Origin: WHSW01 sp963821025
GTDB taxonomy: Bacteria > Actinomycetota > Thermoleophilia > Solirubrobacterales > 70-9
Direction: 5' to 3'
NCBI GenBank assembly: GCA_963821025.1
Contig: CAWGCG010000003.1
Coordinates: 496,001-560,000, forward strand
DNA length: 64,000 bases
The position numbers and the translations under genes were made by a program. Below the pieces are notes generated by a model. It was not told the origin of the DNA and searched no databases. It was given only the letters and a program-made list of their open reading frames with translations. Below are positions 41,414 to 50,181 of the stretch, one piece after another; positions within the stretch are counted from its first letter, which is position 1, and each line of letters starts with the position of its first letter.

Positions 41414-41698
41414 GTGATCGATCGCGAGCAGGTCCTCCACGTCGCCCGCCTGGCGCGTCTCGAGCTGACCGAGCCCGAGCTCGAGCAGATGGCGAGCGAG
41501 CTCTCGGGAATACTCGAGCACGTCGACCGGATCGCCTCGCTCGACCTCGACCAGGTCGAGCCCACCACCCACGTGGTCGAGCTCGAGAACGTCCTCCGGC
41601 CCGACGAGCCCGAGCCGAGCCTGCCTCGCGAGCGGGCGCTCGAGTCCGCCCCCGATCCCGCCGACGGGGCGTTTCGCGTCCCCTCGCCGCAGGCCTAG
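41414..41698 (+). CDS. gatC: Asp/Glu-tRNA amidotransferase subunit C
   Basis: 94 residues. HVARLARLELTEPELEQMA and ELSGILEHVDRIASLD are typical. It stabilises the GatA-GatB complex that converts Glu-tRNA-Gln and Asp-tRNA-Asn. GTG 41414 lies seven bases after TAGAAT, so translation is likely leaderless. gatA follows after five bases. Confidence 0.93.
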   Translation: MIDREQVLHVARLARLELTEPELEQMASELSGILEHVDRIASLDLDQVEPTTHVVELENVLRPDEPEPSLPRERALESAPDPADGAFRVPSPQA

Positions 41699-41703
41699 CG
41701 ACG

Positions 41704-43194
41704 GTGTCGACCCCGGCGCTCACGGAGCTGCTCGAGCTCACCGGCACCACCGCGCTCGAGCTGATCGAGGCGGGCGAGCTGTCCGCCGACGAGTACTTCG
41801 ACGCCTACGCCGAAGCGGCCGCCTCCGATCAGCTCAACGCCTACCTGTGGCGAGCCGAGCCCGGGCGGGGACCGGTCGGCGGCGAGCCGCTGCGCGGCGC
41901 CCCGATCGCGGTCAAGGACCTGTTCTGCACAGAGGGGATCGAGACCACCGCCGGCTCTCGCATCCTCGAGGGCTACCGCCCGCCCTACACCGCGACCGCG
42001 GTGCGAAAGCTGACCGAGTCGGGCGCGCGGCTGCTCGGGAAGACCAACATGGACGAGTTCGCGATGGGCTCGTCGAATGAGAACTCCGGCTATGACCCGG
42101 TGCGCAACCCCTGGGATCGAGGCCGGGTGCCGGGCGGCTCGTCGGGCGGCTCGGCGGCAGCGGTCGCCGGGCGGCTGGCGCCGTGGGCGATCGGCACCGA
42201 CACCGGCGGGTCGATCCGCCAACCGGCGGCGCTCTGCGGGATCGTCGGGTTGAAGCCGACCTACGGCGCGATCTCGCGCTACGGCATCATCGCCTTCGCC
42301 TCCTCGCTCGACCAGTGCGGGCCGCTCACCCGCGACGTCACCGATGCGGCGCTGCTGCTCGGGGTGATGCAGGGGCGTGACCGCCACGACTCGACCTCGG
42401 TCGGGATCGAGGGTGGGGTGGAGCTGCCCTCGCGCGCCGACCTGGCCGGGCTGCGGATCGGGGTCGCCCGCGACTTCTCCCATCACGCCGCGGGCGTCGA
42501 GCCGGGCGTGGCCGAGAACTTCGAGCGGATGATCGGCCTCATCGGTGAGCTCGGCGGCGAGCTGGTCAAGGTCGAGCTTCCCAACGCCGAGCACGGGATC
42601 TCGGCCTACTACGTGATTGCGCCCGCCGAGGCCTCGTCGAACCTCGCCCGCTACGACGGGGTCCGCTACGGCATTCGCGAGGACGGCGAACGGGGGTTGG
42701 TGGAGATGTACGAGCACACCCGCGCTCGCGGCTTTGGCGCCGAGGTCAAGCGCCGGATCATGCTCGGCACCTACGCGCTCTCCTCGGGCTACTACGACGC
42801 CTACTACGCCAGAGCGCAGAAGGTCCGGACGCTGATCGCCGCCGACTTCGCCCGGGCGTTCGAGCGCTGCGATCTGATCGCGACCCCGACCTCGCCCTCG
42901 GTCGCGTTCGAGCTCGGGGAGCGGACCGCCGACCCGCTGGCCATGTACCTGTCCGACTACTTCACCGTGCCGATGTCGCTCGCCGGGATTCCCGCGATCT
43001 CGATCCCCTCAGGGCTCACGGCACCACCCGGCGGGGGCTCGGAGCTGCCCGTCGGCCTGCAGCTCGCAGCGCCGGCGTTCGCGGAGTCGAAGCTGCTCGA
43101 CGCGGCGCACGCGCTCGAGACGGCGATCGAACCCCTGCCGGTCGCCTCCTCGGCGCCGCATCCGGGGGCGCCCGGGTCCGAGGACCCCCGATGA
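41704..43194 (+). CDS. gatA: Asp/Glu-tRNA amidotransferase subunit A
   Basis: 496-residue amidase that releases ammonia from glutamine. Catalytic Lys in IAVKDLF, cis-Ser in GGSSGGSAAAVA, nucleophile Ser in GTDTGGSIRQPAALCG. Start GTG 41704. The stop TGA overlaps the ATG of the small zincin-like gene at 43191. Confidence 0.95.
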   Translation: MSTPALTELLELTGTTALELIEAGELSADEYFDAYAEAAASDQLNAYLWRAEPGRGPVGGEPLRGAPIAVKDLFCTEGIETTAGSRILEGYRPPYTATAVRKLTESGARLLGKTNMDEFAMGSSNENSGYDPVRNPWDRGRVPGGSSGGSAAAVAGRLAPWAIGTDTGGSIRQPAALCGIVGLKPTYGAISRYGIIAFASSLDQCGPLTRDVTDAALLLGVMQGRDRHDSTSVGIEGGVELPSRADLAGLRIGVARDFSHHAAGVEPGVAENFERMIGLIGELGGELVKVELPNAEHGISAYYVIAPAEASSNLARYDGVRYGIREDGERGLVEMYEHTRARGFGAEVKRRIMLGTYALSSGYYDAYYARAQKVRTLIAADFARAFERCDLIATPTSPSVAFELGERTADPLAMYLSDYFTVPMSLAGIPAISIPSGLTAPPGGGSELPVGLQLAAPAFAESKLLDAAHALETAIEPLPVASSAPHPGAPGSEDPR

Positions 43195-43469
43195 TGAGCG
43201 ACGTCGAGACCCGCGAGGCGGTCAACGCTGCGCTCGAGGAGCTCCCGGATTGGGTCGCCGCCGAGCTCGGCGAGGTCGCGATCCTGGTCGAGGACCGCCA
43301 TCCCAACGGCCTGATGGGGATCTACGACCCGGTTGGCGGGCTGCGGCGGATCGTCATCTTCCGCGAGGCCAACCCGAACGCCGAGGAGGTCCGGCGCACG
43401 GTGTTGCACGAGATCGGACATCACTTCGGTATGGGCGAAGCGCAGATCGACGGGCTCGGCTTTGGCTGA
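43191..43469 (+). CDS. Minimal zincin-like metallopeptidase-family protein
   Basis: 92 residues. The zinc motif HEIGHHFGMGEAQID gives HExxH plus a further His/Asp; the preceding strand is RRIVIFREANPNAEEV. Matches the short metallopeptidase family (zincin_1) of unknown target. ATG 43191 (or 43194) overlaps the gatA stop, and its own stop lies inside gatB, so it is tightly inserted in the gat operon. Confidence 0.85.
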   Translation: MMSDVETREAVNAALEELPDWVAAELGEVAILVEDRHPNGLMGIYDPVGGLRRIVIFREANPNAEEVRRTVLHEIGHHFGMGEAQIDGLGFG

Positions 43470-44916
43470 CTCGGCGAACGGCTGGCGCGATCGCTACGAG
43501 CCGGTGATCGGGCTCGAGATCCACGTGCAGCTTCGCACCCGGACGAAGATGTTCTGCGGCTGTCAGCTCTCGTTCGGCGACGAGCCGAACCTGCACACCT
43601 GCCCGATCTGCCTCGCCCATCCGGGCTCGCTACCGGCCGCCAACGAGCAGGCCGTTCGCTACGCACTGCAGATCGCGGTGGCGCTCGAGTGCGAGATCGC
43701 GCCCCGCTCGATCTTTCACCGCAAGACCTACTTCTATCCCGACAACCCGAAGGCCTACCAGATCAGCCAGTACGACCTGCCGCTTGCCGTCAACGGGCGC
43801 CTCGGCGACGTGCGCATCCACCGCGTCCACCTGGAGGAGGATGCGGCGAAGCTGGTCCACGTCTCGCACTCCGGGCGGATCCACGGCTCCGGAGAGTCGC
43901 TGGTCGACTTCAATCGCGGTGGCACGCCGCTGGTCGAGATCGTCACCGAGCCCGACCTGCGCGATGCCGCCGCCGCGCGCGAGTGGCTGCAGACGTTGCG
44001 GGCCACGGTCAAGCGGATCGGCGCCTCCGACGTGAACATGGAGGAGGGCAGCCTGCGCTGTGACGCCAACGTCTCCTTGCGCCCGCTCGGCACAACCGAG
44101 CTCGGGGTGAAGACCGAGCTCAAGAACATGAACAGCTTCCGGTACCTCGAGCGCGGGGTCGAGGCCGAGCTCGAGCGCCAGGCGGCGCTGCTCGACGCGG
44201 GCGAGGCGGTCGACCAGGAGACCCTCCACTTCGACCCGCGCAGCGGCGATCTCACCTCGCTGCGCTCGAAGGAGGAGGCACACGACTACCGCTACTTCCC
44301 CGAGCCCGACCTGGTGCCGATGGCGCCGACCGAGACCATGGTCGCCGCGGCGCGCGAGTCGCTGCCGGAGCTGCCCGCGCGGCGACGCGAGCGCTACCTG
44401 ACCGAGCTCGGCCTCGACCCCAAGCCCGCGACCCAGCTCGCCTTTGACGACGAGATCGGCGCCTACTTCGAGCGGGTCGCCGCGAGCGTCCCCGAGGTCG
44501 AGGCGCGGGTGATCGCCAACTGGGTCACGGGCGAGCTCGCCGCGGCGCTCCGCGAGGCCGGCGAGGGTGCGGCCCGTCCTCAGCCCGAGCAACTGGCCGC
44601 GACGATCGCGATGGTCGCCGAGCGGCGGATCTCGCGCGGGGCCGGCCTCCAGGTGCTGCGCGCCCAGGTCGCCGGCGGCGGCGACGCGGACGAGATCGTC
44701 GAGCGCGAGGGCCTCGGCCAGATCGGCGACACAGGTGAGCTCGCTGCGATCGTCGCCGCGGCGATCGAGGCCGACCCCGGGGCCGCGACGCGGGTCCGCG
44801 ACGGCAACGAGAAGGCGATCGGGCCGCTGGTCGGCTTCGTCATGCGTGAAACCAAGGGCCGCGCCGACGGCGGCGAGGTGACCAGGCTGATTCGCGAGCA
44901 GCTGGACGCGAGCTGA
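43462..44916 (+). CDS. gatB: Asp/Glu-tRNA amidotransferase subunit B
   Basis: 484 residues. YEPVIGLEIHVQLRTRTKMFCGC, CPICLAHPGSLPAAN, RKTYFYPDNPKAYQISQYD and the DFNRGGTPLVEIVTEPD segment are the tRNA kinase/amidotransferase core, followed by the YqeY-like helical tail. The start is taken as TTG 43462 (LADSANGWRDRYEP), overlapping the zincin stop by eight bases; no better start exists before the conserved region. The stop overlaps the NDH-2 start (TGATG). Confidence 0.93.
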   Translation: MADSANGWRDRYEPVIGLEIHVQLRTRTKMFCGCQLSFGDEPNLHTCPICLAHPGSLPAANEQAVRYALQIAVALECEIAPRSIFHRKTYFYPDNPKAYQISQYDLPLAVNGRLGDVRIHRVHLEEDAAKLVHVSHSGRIHGSGESLVDFNRGGTPLVEIVTEPDLRDAAAAREWLQTLRATVKRIGASDVNMEEGSLRCDANVSLRPLGTTELGVKTELKNMNSFRYLERGVEAELERQAALLDAGEAVDQETLHFDPRSGDLTSLRSKEEAHDYRYFPEPDLVPMAPTETMVAAARESLPELPARRRERYLTELGLDPKPATQLAFDDEIGAYFERVAASVPEVEARVIANWVTGELAAALREAGEGAARPQPEQLAATIAMVAERRISRGAGLQVLRAQVAGGGDADEIVEREGLGQIGDTGELAAIVAAAIEADPGAATRVRDGNEKAIGPLVGFVMRETKGRADGGEVTRLIREQLDAS

Positions 44917-46241
44917 TGGCCTGGAACGTGATCATCGCCGGGGGCGGGTTCGCGGGAGCCGCGGCCGCGCGCGAGCTCGAGCGCCTGTTGCCGAAGCAGT
45001 CGGCGCGGCTGATGTTGGTCAACGACGTCAACTTCCTCCTCTATACGCCGTTTCTTCCCGAGGCGGCCGCGGGGACGCTCGAGCCGCGCCACGTCGTCAC
45101 CCCGCTTCGCGACATCCTCAAGCGCACCTATCTGCGCCTCGGCGCGGTCACCGGTCACGATCCCGCGGCGCGCACGGTCAGCCTTCGCAACCACGAGGGC
45201 GAGACCGAGGAGCTTGCCTACGACCAGCTGGTGATCGCGCTCGGCTCGGTCTCCCGCTCGTTGCCGATTCCCGGGCTCGACCAGCACGCGATCGGCTTCA
45301 AGAGCCTCGCCGACGCGATCTGGCTGCGAAACCACGTGATCGAGACGCTTGAGCAGGCGAACGAGACCGAGGACCCGTCACGGCGCGAGCAGCTGCTCAC
45401 CTACCTGTTCATCGGCGGCGGCTACTCGGGCCTCGAAGCCCTGGCCGAGCTCCAGGACTTCGCCGCCGACGCGATCGACCGCTACCCGCGAGCGCGTCTG
45501 CAGGGGATGCGTTGGATCCTGGTCGAAGCGATGGACCGGGTGCTGCCGGAGGTCCCGCTCGACCTCGCCGAGTACGCGCTCACCGAGTTGCGCGGGCGGG
45601 GGATCGACATTCGGCTCGGCACCCGGCTCGAGCAGGCCCGCGCCGACGGCGCCCGCCTGTCGACCGGGGAGGAGGTGCCGACCAGGACGATCGTCTGGAC
45701 CGCCGGCGTCGTCCCGCACCCGAGCCTGGGCTCGCTCGAGCTGCCACTCGACGAGCGCGGCCGGGTCCGGGTCGACGAGCGGATGCGGGTCGAAGGGTTG
45801 AGCGGGGTTTGGGCGATCGGCGACTGTGCCGCGGTTCCCGACCCTGCCAAGCACGGCGCCGCACCGTGCCCGCCGACCGCCCAGCACGCGGTCCGCCAAG
45901 GTCCCGCAGTCGCACACAACGTCGCCTCCGAGCTCGGCGTCGCCACCCGTCCGCGGCGCTTTTCCTACAAAGCGCGGGCGTCGTTCGTCAACCTCGGCCG
46001 CTACAAGGCAGTCGGCAAGCTGGGTCCGTTCAGCTTCCGCGGCTTCGTCGCCTGGTGGATGGCGCGCACCTACCACATGAGCCAGATCCCGGGTGTCGCT
46101 CGGAAGATCCGCGCGGTCGCGGACTGGACCGTCGGCCTGCCGTTTGGCCGCGATGTCGCCGAGGTCGGCTCGATCGGCCACCCACGGCCGCTGAGCGCCG
46201 AGGCCTACGCTCGCGGTGGCAGTCACCGGCCGGTGGAGTGA
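44916..46241 (+). CDS. ndh: Type II NADH:quinone oxidoreductase
   Basis: 441 residues. FAD motif IIAGGGFAGAAAARELE at the start, NAD motif FIGGGYSGLEALAELQD near residue 167, GVWAIGDCAAVPDP and the quinone-site region CPPTAQHAVRQG. Transfers electrons from NADH to menaquinone at the inner membrane face without pumping protons. It fits the men genes at 52-61 kb. ATG 44916 overlaps the gatB stop. Confidence 0.9.
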   Translation: MAWNVIIAGGGFAGAAAARELERLLPKQSARLMLVNDVNFLLYTPFLPEAAAGTLEPRHVVTPLRDILKRTYLRLGAVTGHDPAARTVSLRNHEGETEELAYDQLVIALGSVSRSLPIPGLDQHAIGFKSLADAIWLRNHVIETLEQANETEDPSRREQLLTYLFIGGGYSGLEALAELQDFAADAIDRYPRARLQGMRWILVEAMDRVLPEVPLDLAEYALTELRGRGIDIRLGTRLEQARADGARLSTGEEVPTRTIVWTAGVVPHPSLGSLELPLDERGRVRVDERMRVEGLSGVWAIGDCAAVPDPAKHGAAPCPPTAQHAVRQGPAVAHNVASELGVATRPRRFSYKARASFVNLGRYKAVGKLGPFSFRGFVAWWMARTYHMSQIPGVARKIRAVADWTVGLPFGRDVAEVGSIGHPRPLSAEAYARGGSHRPVE

Positions 46242-46244
46242 GCG

Positions 46245-46535
46245 ATGGCGGGCGGCGCCTACCTGCTGGTCGCGCTCAGCTTCGCCTTCGCCACCGGGCT
46301 GATCGGCCGCGCGAAGGGCTCATCGTTCTTCATCTGGTTCATCGTCGGCGGCATCCTGCCGCTGTTCGGCCTGATCGCGGTCGTCCTCTACCGGACCGAG
46401 CAGGTCGAGCCCGAGCGCACCTGCCCGCGGTGTGGGTCGGTGCAAAAGCTCTACGTCCAGGTCTGTCGCCGCTGCGGCGAGGACCTCTATCTGCCGGACC
46501 CGTCCGAGGTCAGGCCGGGCAGCGGTCGGGCCTAG
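46245..46535 (+). CDS. Small membrane protein with zinc ribbon
   Basis: 96 residues: two hydrophobic stretches in residues 5-50, then CPRCGSVQKLYVQVCRRCGE, a four-Cys zinc ribbon facing the cytoplasm. It starts three bases after ndh, so probably the last gene of that operon. Function unknown. Its stop is two bases from the converging glycosyltransferase stop. Confidence 0.75.
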   Translation: MAGGAYLLVALSFAFATGLIGRAKGSSFFIWFIVGGILPLFGLIAVVLYRTEQVEPERTCPRCGSVQKLYVQVCRRCGEDLYLPDPSEVRPGSGRA

Positions 46536-46537
46536 CC

Positions 46538-47605
46538 CTAGCGAAGCCAGGTGCGGACGATCGCGTTGGCGAAGCCCATCCCGTAGCGAAACACCGCCGG
46601 CTTCTTCGAGTGGCCGGAAAGCCGGCTGACGACCGTCACCGGGACCTCCTTCGCCGGGATCCCGCGCTTGATCGCCTCGATCATGAACTCGGAGGTGTGG
46701 AACTGCTCCTGGCGCAAGACCAGGGTCGGGAGGACGTCGGCGCGCACGGCCCGGTAGCCGTTGGAGCAATCGGTGACGTGGGTGCGGGTGATCAGCGAGA
46801 CCAGCCGGTTGAAGAAGACGATTCCGAGCTCGCGCGAGACCGTGTTGCGGTCGGCCCGGCCGAGCACCCGTGAGCCGTGCGCCAGCGCCACCTCGCCGTC
46901 GAGCACCGGCGCGACCAGGCGGCCCATCTCCTCGGGCAGGTGCTGGCCGTCGGCGTCGATCGTGACCACGATCTTCGCCTTCGAGTCCGAGAGCAGGCGA
47001 TAGCCGGTGCGAAGCGCGGCCCCGCCGCCGCGGTTGACGACGTGGCGCGCGACCGCGGCCTCGCGGGAGCTCGCGACCCTGTCGGTGCCGTCGCGAGAGC
47101 CATCGTCGACGACCAGCACCGCGGTCGGCTCCCCGCACACCGACTCGGGCAGGCGGTCGATCACTCGGCCGACGTTGTCGGCCTCGTTGTAGGCGGGGAT
47201 CAGGATCGCGATCCTGTCGCGGAAGCGCTCGGGCTGGCCGGCGGCGCGAAACTCCTCCCAGGCGAGCCCCTCGAGCGCTCCGCCGAGCTGGCGCGAGACG
47301 CGCGAGCTCTGCGCCAGCGCGCGCAAGGTGAGCCCGAAGAGAACGATGATCGCGAGGATCGCGACGCCGACTATCCGGGTGCCGTTCTCGCGCTCGAACG
47401 AAAAGGCCGAGAGCAGCGCGTCCGGGATCTCGGTGCCGGCGACCACCGCGAGCCCGATCGCGACCGCGAGCAGGATCAGCACGTCGGCGTTTCGCAGCGA
47501 GCGTCGGCGCGCGATCGCATAGCCGGCGACCAGCGCCGCGAGCACCAGCCCGGCCGCGCGGATCGCGGTCAGCTCGGGCGGCAGGATGTCGGCGAGCGGG
47601 GCCAT
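46538..47605 (-). CDS. Membrane-anchored family 2 glycosyltransferase
   Basis: 355 residues. Three N-terminal membrane helices (about 15-32, 42-60, 79-97; DUF2304-like) are fused to a GT-A domain: AILIPAYNEADNVGRVIDRL, VLVVDDGSRDGT, TIDADGQHLPEE (DxD-type site) and YRAVRADVL. This is like dolichyl-/polyprenyl-phosphate sugar synthases, which load a sugar onto a lipid carrier on the cytoplasmic side. The fusion of membrane and catalytic halves is seen in some actinobacteria. Confidence 0.88.
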   Translation of the reverse strand: MAPLADILPPELTAIRAAGLVLAALVAGYAIARRRSLRNADVLILLAVAIGLAVVAGTEIPDALLSAFSFERENGTRIVGVAILAIIVLFGLTLRALAQSSRVSRQLGGALEGLAWEEFRAAGQPERFRDRIAILIPAYNEADNVGRVIDRLPESVCGEPTAVLVVDDGSRDGTDRVASSREAAVARHVVNRGGGAALRTGYRLLSDSKAKIVVTIDADGQHLPEEMGRLVAPVLDGEVALAHGSRVLGRADRNTVSRELGIVFFNRLVSLITRTHVTDCSNGYRAVRADVLPTLVLRQEQFHTSEFMIEAIKRGIPAKEVPVTVVSRLSGHSKKPAVFRYGMGFANAIVRTWLR

Positions 47606-47650
47606 CGTGGCGGGTGAGGATAAAACGACCCGCCGCCTCGACAGCGGACG

Positions 47651-48214
47651 CTAGAAGCTCGGGAAACCGAAGTTGTCGAAGAACCAGAGCGCGCTGGTCA
47701 GCCAGATCACCACCAGCGAGGTGAACACCGCGCCTCCCGTGATCGGCAACAGCGCCCCGGGCAGCGCCGGGGCGTGCAGCCACAGCATCTTGGCGACGAA
47801 CGCGCCGTAGAAGAAGCAGCCGGCGAGCGAGTGGATCAGGACTCTGGTGGAGGTGTCCTGGAAGCCGAGTGCCCAAAGACAGTGGTAGACGACCGGCAGC
47901 GAGATCAAGAAGGCGAGCGTGCCCGAAATCCGGTGCGTCGTGTTCACCCAGGGCGGCGCGGCGCCGCGCCCGAGCCGTCCGTACATTCGCGACGCGGTCA
48001 ATATCTGCACGCAGGCGAGGGCGACGACCGCGGTGGCCAGCCACGTCTTCATGTTCAGAGTCGCGCTGAAGAACAGGCCGTTGCCGAGGATCGAGGACCC
48101 GGTGGGATCGTGGGCGCTGCCGTAGACACCGAGCGCCACCGCGACGGCGGCGCCGACGAGGGCGGGGACGACGAGCCGGGCCGGTGAGACCGGCCGCTGG
48201 ATGGCGGCCTCCAC
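47651..48214 (-). CDS. Five-helix membrane protein, DUF6529-like
   Basis: 187 residues with about five helices. Conserved His residues within helices (NTTHRISG, VVYHCLWALG, LIHSLAGCFFYGAFVAKML) could bind heme b, as in cytochrome b561-type proteins, but that is inference. GTG 48214 has TAGGAT (48221-48226, minus strand) six bases upstream. Followed by the glycosyltransferase on the same strand after 45 bases. Confidence 0.75.
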   Translation of the reverse strand: MEAAIQRPVSPARLVVPALVGAAVAVALGVYGSAHDPTGSSILGNGLFFSATLNMKTWLATAVVALACVQILTASRMYGRLGRGAAPPWVNTTHRISGTLAFLISLPVVYHCLWALGFQDTSTRVLIHSLAGCFFYGAFVAKMLWLHAPALPGALLPITGGAVFTSLVVIWLTSALWFFDNFGFPSF

Positions 48215-48297
48215 GCGACGATCCTACGCTTGCGGGCGGATGCATTCAAAGCCCTCGCCGGCCGCGCTCGCCGACCACTTCGCTACCTTGCGCGGCT

Positions 48298-49485
48298 ATG
48301 CGGATCCTGATCTTGGGCGGTGACGGGTACCTCGGCTGGCCGACCGCGATGCGCTTTTCCGACTGCGGCCATGAGGTCTCGGTGGTCGACAACTTCTCCC
48401 GCCGGCGCTGGCACACGCAGCACTCCACCGACTCGCTCACCCCGATCGCCTCGCTAACCGACCGGATCGAGGCTTGGCGGGAGCGGTCGGGCTTGGAGAT
48501 CCGCCCGTTCGTCGGCTCGATCGAGGACTTCACCTTCCTCGACGCGGTGATCGCCGAGACCCTGCCGGAGGCGATCGTCCACTACGGCGAGCAACCCTCG
48601 GCGCCATATTCGATGAAGTCGCGCGAGACCGCGGTCGAGACCCAGTTCACGAACGTGATCGGCAACCTCAACCTGCTGTTCTCGATCCGCGACCGGGTCC
48701 CCGACTGCCACCTGGTCAAGCTGGGGACGATGGGCGAGTACGGAACCCCGAACATCGACATCGAGGAGGGGTTCATCGAGATCGCCCACAAAGGGCGGTG
48801 CGACACGCTGCCGTTCCCGAAGCTTCCGGGCTCGATCTACCACCTCTCGAAGGTCCATGACTCGCACAACATCCACTTCGCCTGCCGGATCTGGGGGCTG
48901 CGCGCAACCGACCTCAACCAGGGCGTCGTCTACGGGGTCGAGACCGAGGAGTCGGCCGGCGACGAGCGCCTGGTCACCCGGTTCGACTACGACGAGTACT
49001 TCGGCACGGTGCTCAACCGCTTTTGCGTGCAGGCGGTGATCGGCCACCCGCTGACGATCTACGGCGAGGGCGGGCAGACCCGCGGATTTCTCAACATCCG
49101 CGACACGCTGCAGTGCGTCGAGCTCGCGGTCGCAAGTCCCGCCGAGCTGGGCGAGTTCCGGGTCTTCAACCAGTTCACCGAGCAGTTCTCGGTGGGCGAG
49201 CTCGCCGAGCTGGTCCGCAGCGCCGCGGCCGAGATCGGGATCGAGGTCGAGATCCGCAACTACCCGAACCCGCGGATCGAGGCCGAGCAGCACTATTACA
49301 ACGCAACCAACACCAAGCTCCACGACCTTGGGCTCGAGCCCCATCATCTCGGCGCGGAGCTGGTGCGATCGATGCTGGGCACGATCGAGCGCTATCGCGG
49401 ACGCGTGATCGAACGCGCGATCCTGCCGCGAACGCGGTGGAAGCCCGGCGAGCTGGTCGCCCAGGTCCCCGCGGAGGCCCCCTGA
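48298..49485 (+). CDS. sqdB: UDP-sulfoquinovose synthase
   Basis: 395 residues of an extended SDR. GGDGYLGWPTAMRFSDCGHE is the NAD motif, DNFSRRRWHTQHST and SLTPIASLTDRIEAW follow, GEQPSAPYSMKSRE and the catalytic YHLSK are in place. Makes UDP-sulfoquinovose from UDP-glucose and sulfite, for sulfolipids or sulfated glycans. ATG 48298 is eight bases after TACCTT. The partner transferase (SqdX/SqdD) is not in the window. The stop overlaps the TetR start. Confidence 0.9.
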   Translation: MRILILGGDGYLGWPTAMRFSDCGHEVSVVDNFSRRRWHTQHSTDSLTPIASLTDRIEAWRERSGLEIRPFVGSIEDFTFLDAVIAETLPEAIVHYGEQPSAPYSMKSRETAVETQFTNVIGNLNLLFSIRDRVPDCHLVKLGTMGEYGTPNIDIEEGFIEIAHKGRCDTLPFPKLPGSIYHLSKVHDSHNIHFACRIWGLRATDLNQGVVYGVETEESAGDERLVTRFDYDEYFGTVLNRFCVQAVIGHPLTIYGEGGQTRGFLNIRDTLQCVELAVASPAELGEFRVFNQFTEQFSVGELAELVRSAAAEIGIEVEIRNYPNPRIEAEQHYYNATNTKLHDLGLEPHHLGAELVRSMLGTIERYRGRVIERAILPRTRWKPGELVAQVPAEAP

Positions 49486-50102
49486 TGGCGACCGCCACCG
49501 CGGTCCCGGCCGGGCGCGCAGCTCAGCGCGCCGAACGCCGCGCCGCGATCCTGACCGCGACCGTGCGCATCCTCACCTCCCAGGGCCTGGCGGCGGTCAC
49601 CCACCGCGCGGTGGCCGCCGAGGCCGGGGTGCCGCTCGCCGCGACCACCTACTACTTCAGCTCCAAGGACGAGCTGATCGCCGAGGCGCTTGCGAACCTG
49701 GTCGAGGACGAGATCGTGCGGCTGTCGGCGCGGGCCGCCGAGATGGGCGAGGCGATCCGCTCGCCGAGCCGCGCCGCGGCCGCGGTCGCCGAGGTTCTGT
49801 TCCCCGACGCGGGCGCCGCCGAGGCGCTGCTGGCCAAGTTCGAGGTCTACCTCGAGGCCGCGCGACGACCCGGCCTGCGCGCCACAGCGGTCCACTGGCA
49901 GCGAGCGCTCACGGACCTGGCCGAGAGCTCGCTGCGCCTCGCAGGATCCAGCGACCCCGCGCGGCTGGCGCCGCTGCTGGTCGCCGGGGTCGACGGGATC
50001 CTCGTCCACGAGCTCTCCCGCGGCGTCAGCGGGCCCGGCGACGTCAGCCGGCTCCGGCGGCTGCTCGAGCAGCTGTTCGAGGTGGTGCTCGCGGCGGACT
50101 AG
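49485..50102 (+). CDS. TetR-family transcriptional regulator
   Basis: 205 residues. HTH at about 18-62 (RRAAILTATVRILTSQGLAA, VTHRAVAAEAGVPLAATTYY). The C-terminal ligand domain is helical, with TetR_C-type sequence (EALLAKFEVYLEAARRPGLR). ATG 49485 overlaps the sqdB stop (TGATG), so the two are expressed together; it may control sqdB or the ilv operon that starts 80 bases downstream. Confidence 0.88.
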   Translation: MATATAVPAGRAAQRAERRAAILTATVRILTSQGLAAVTHRAVAAEAGVPLAATTYYFSSKDELIAEALANLVEDEIVRLSARAAEMGEAIRSPSRAAAAVAEVLFPDAGAAEALLAKFEVYLEAARRPGLRATAVHWQRALTDLAESSLRLAGSSDPARLAPLLVAGVDGILVHELSRGVSGPGDVSRLRRLLEQLFEVVLAAD

Positions 50103-50181
50103 GCGAGAGCCGGAAACCCCGCTTGCGAGCGGGAAAAAGCCTCTCCGGGCGGCTCTGGGCCGCTGCTACGATGGCTCGCCC

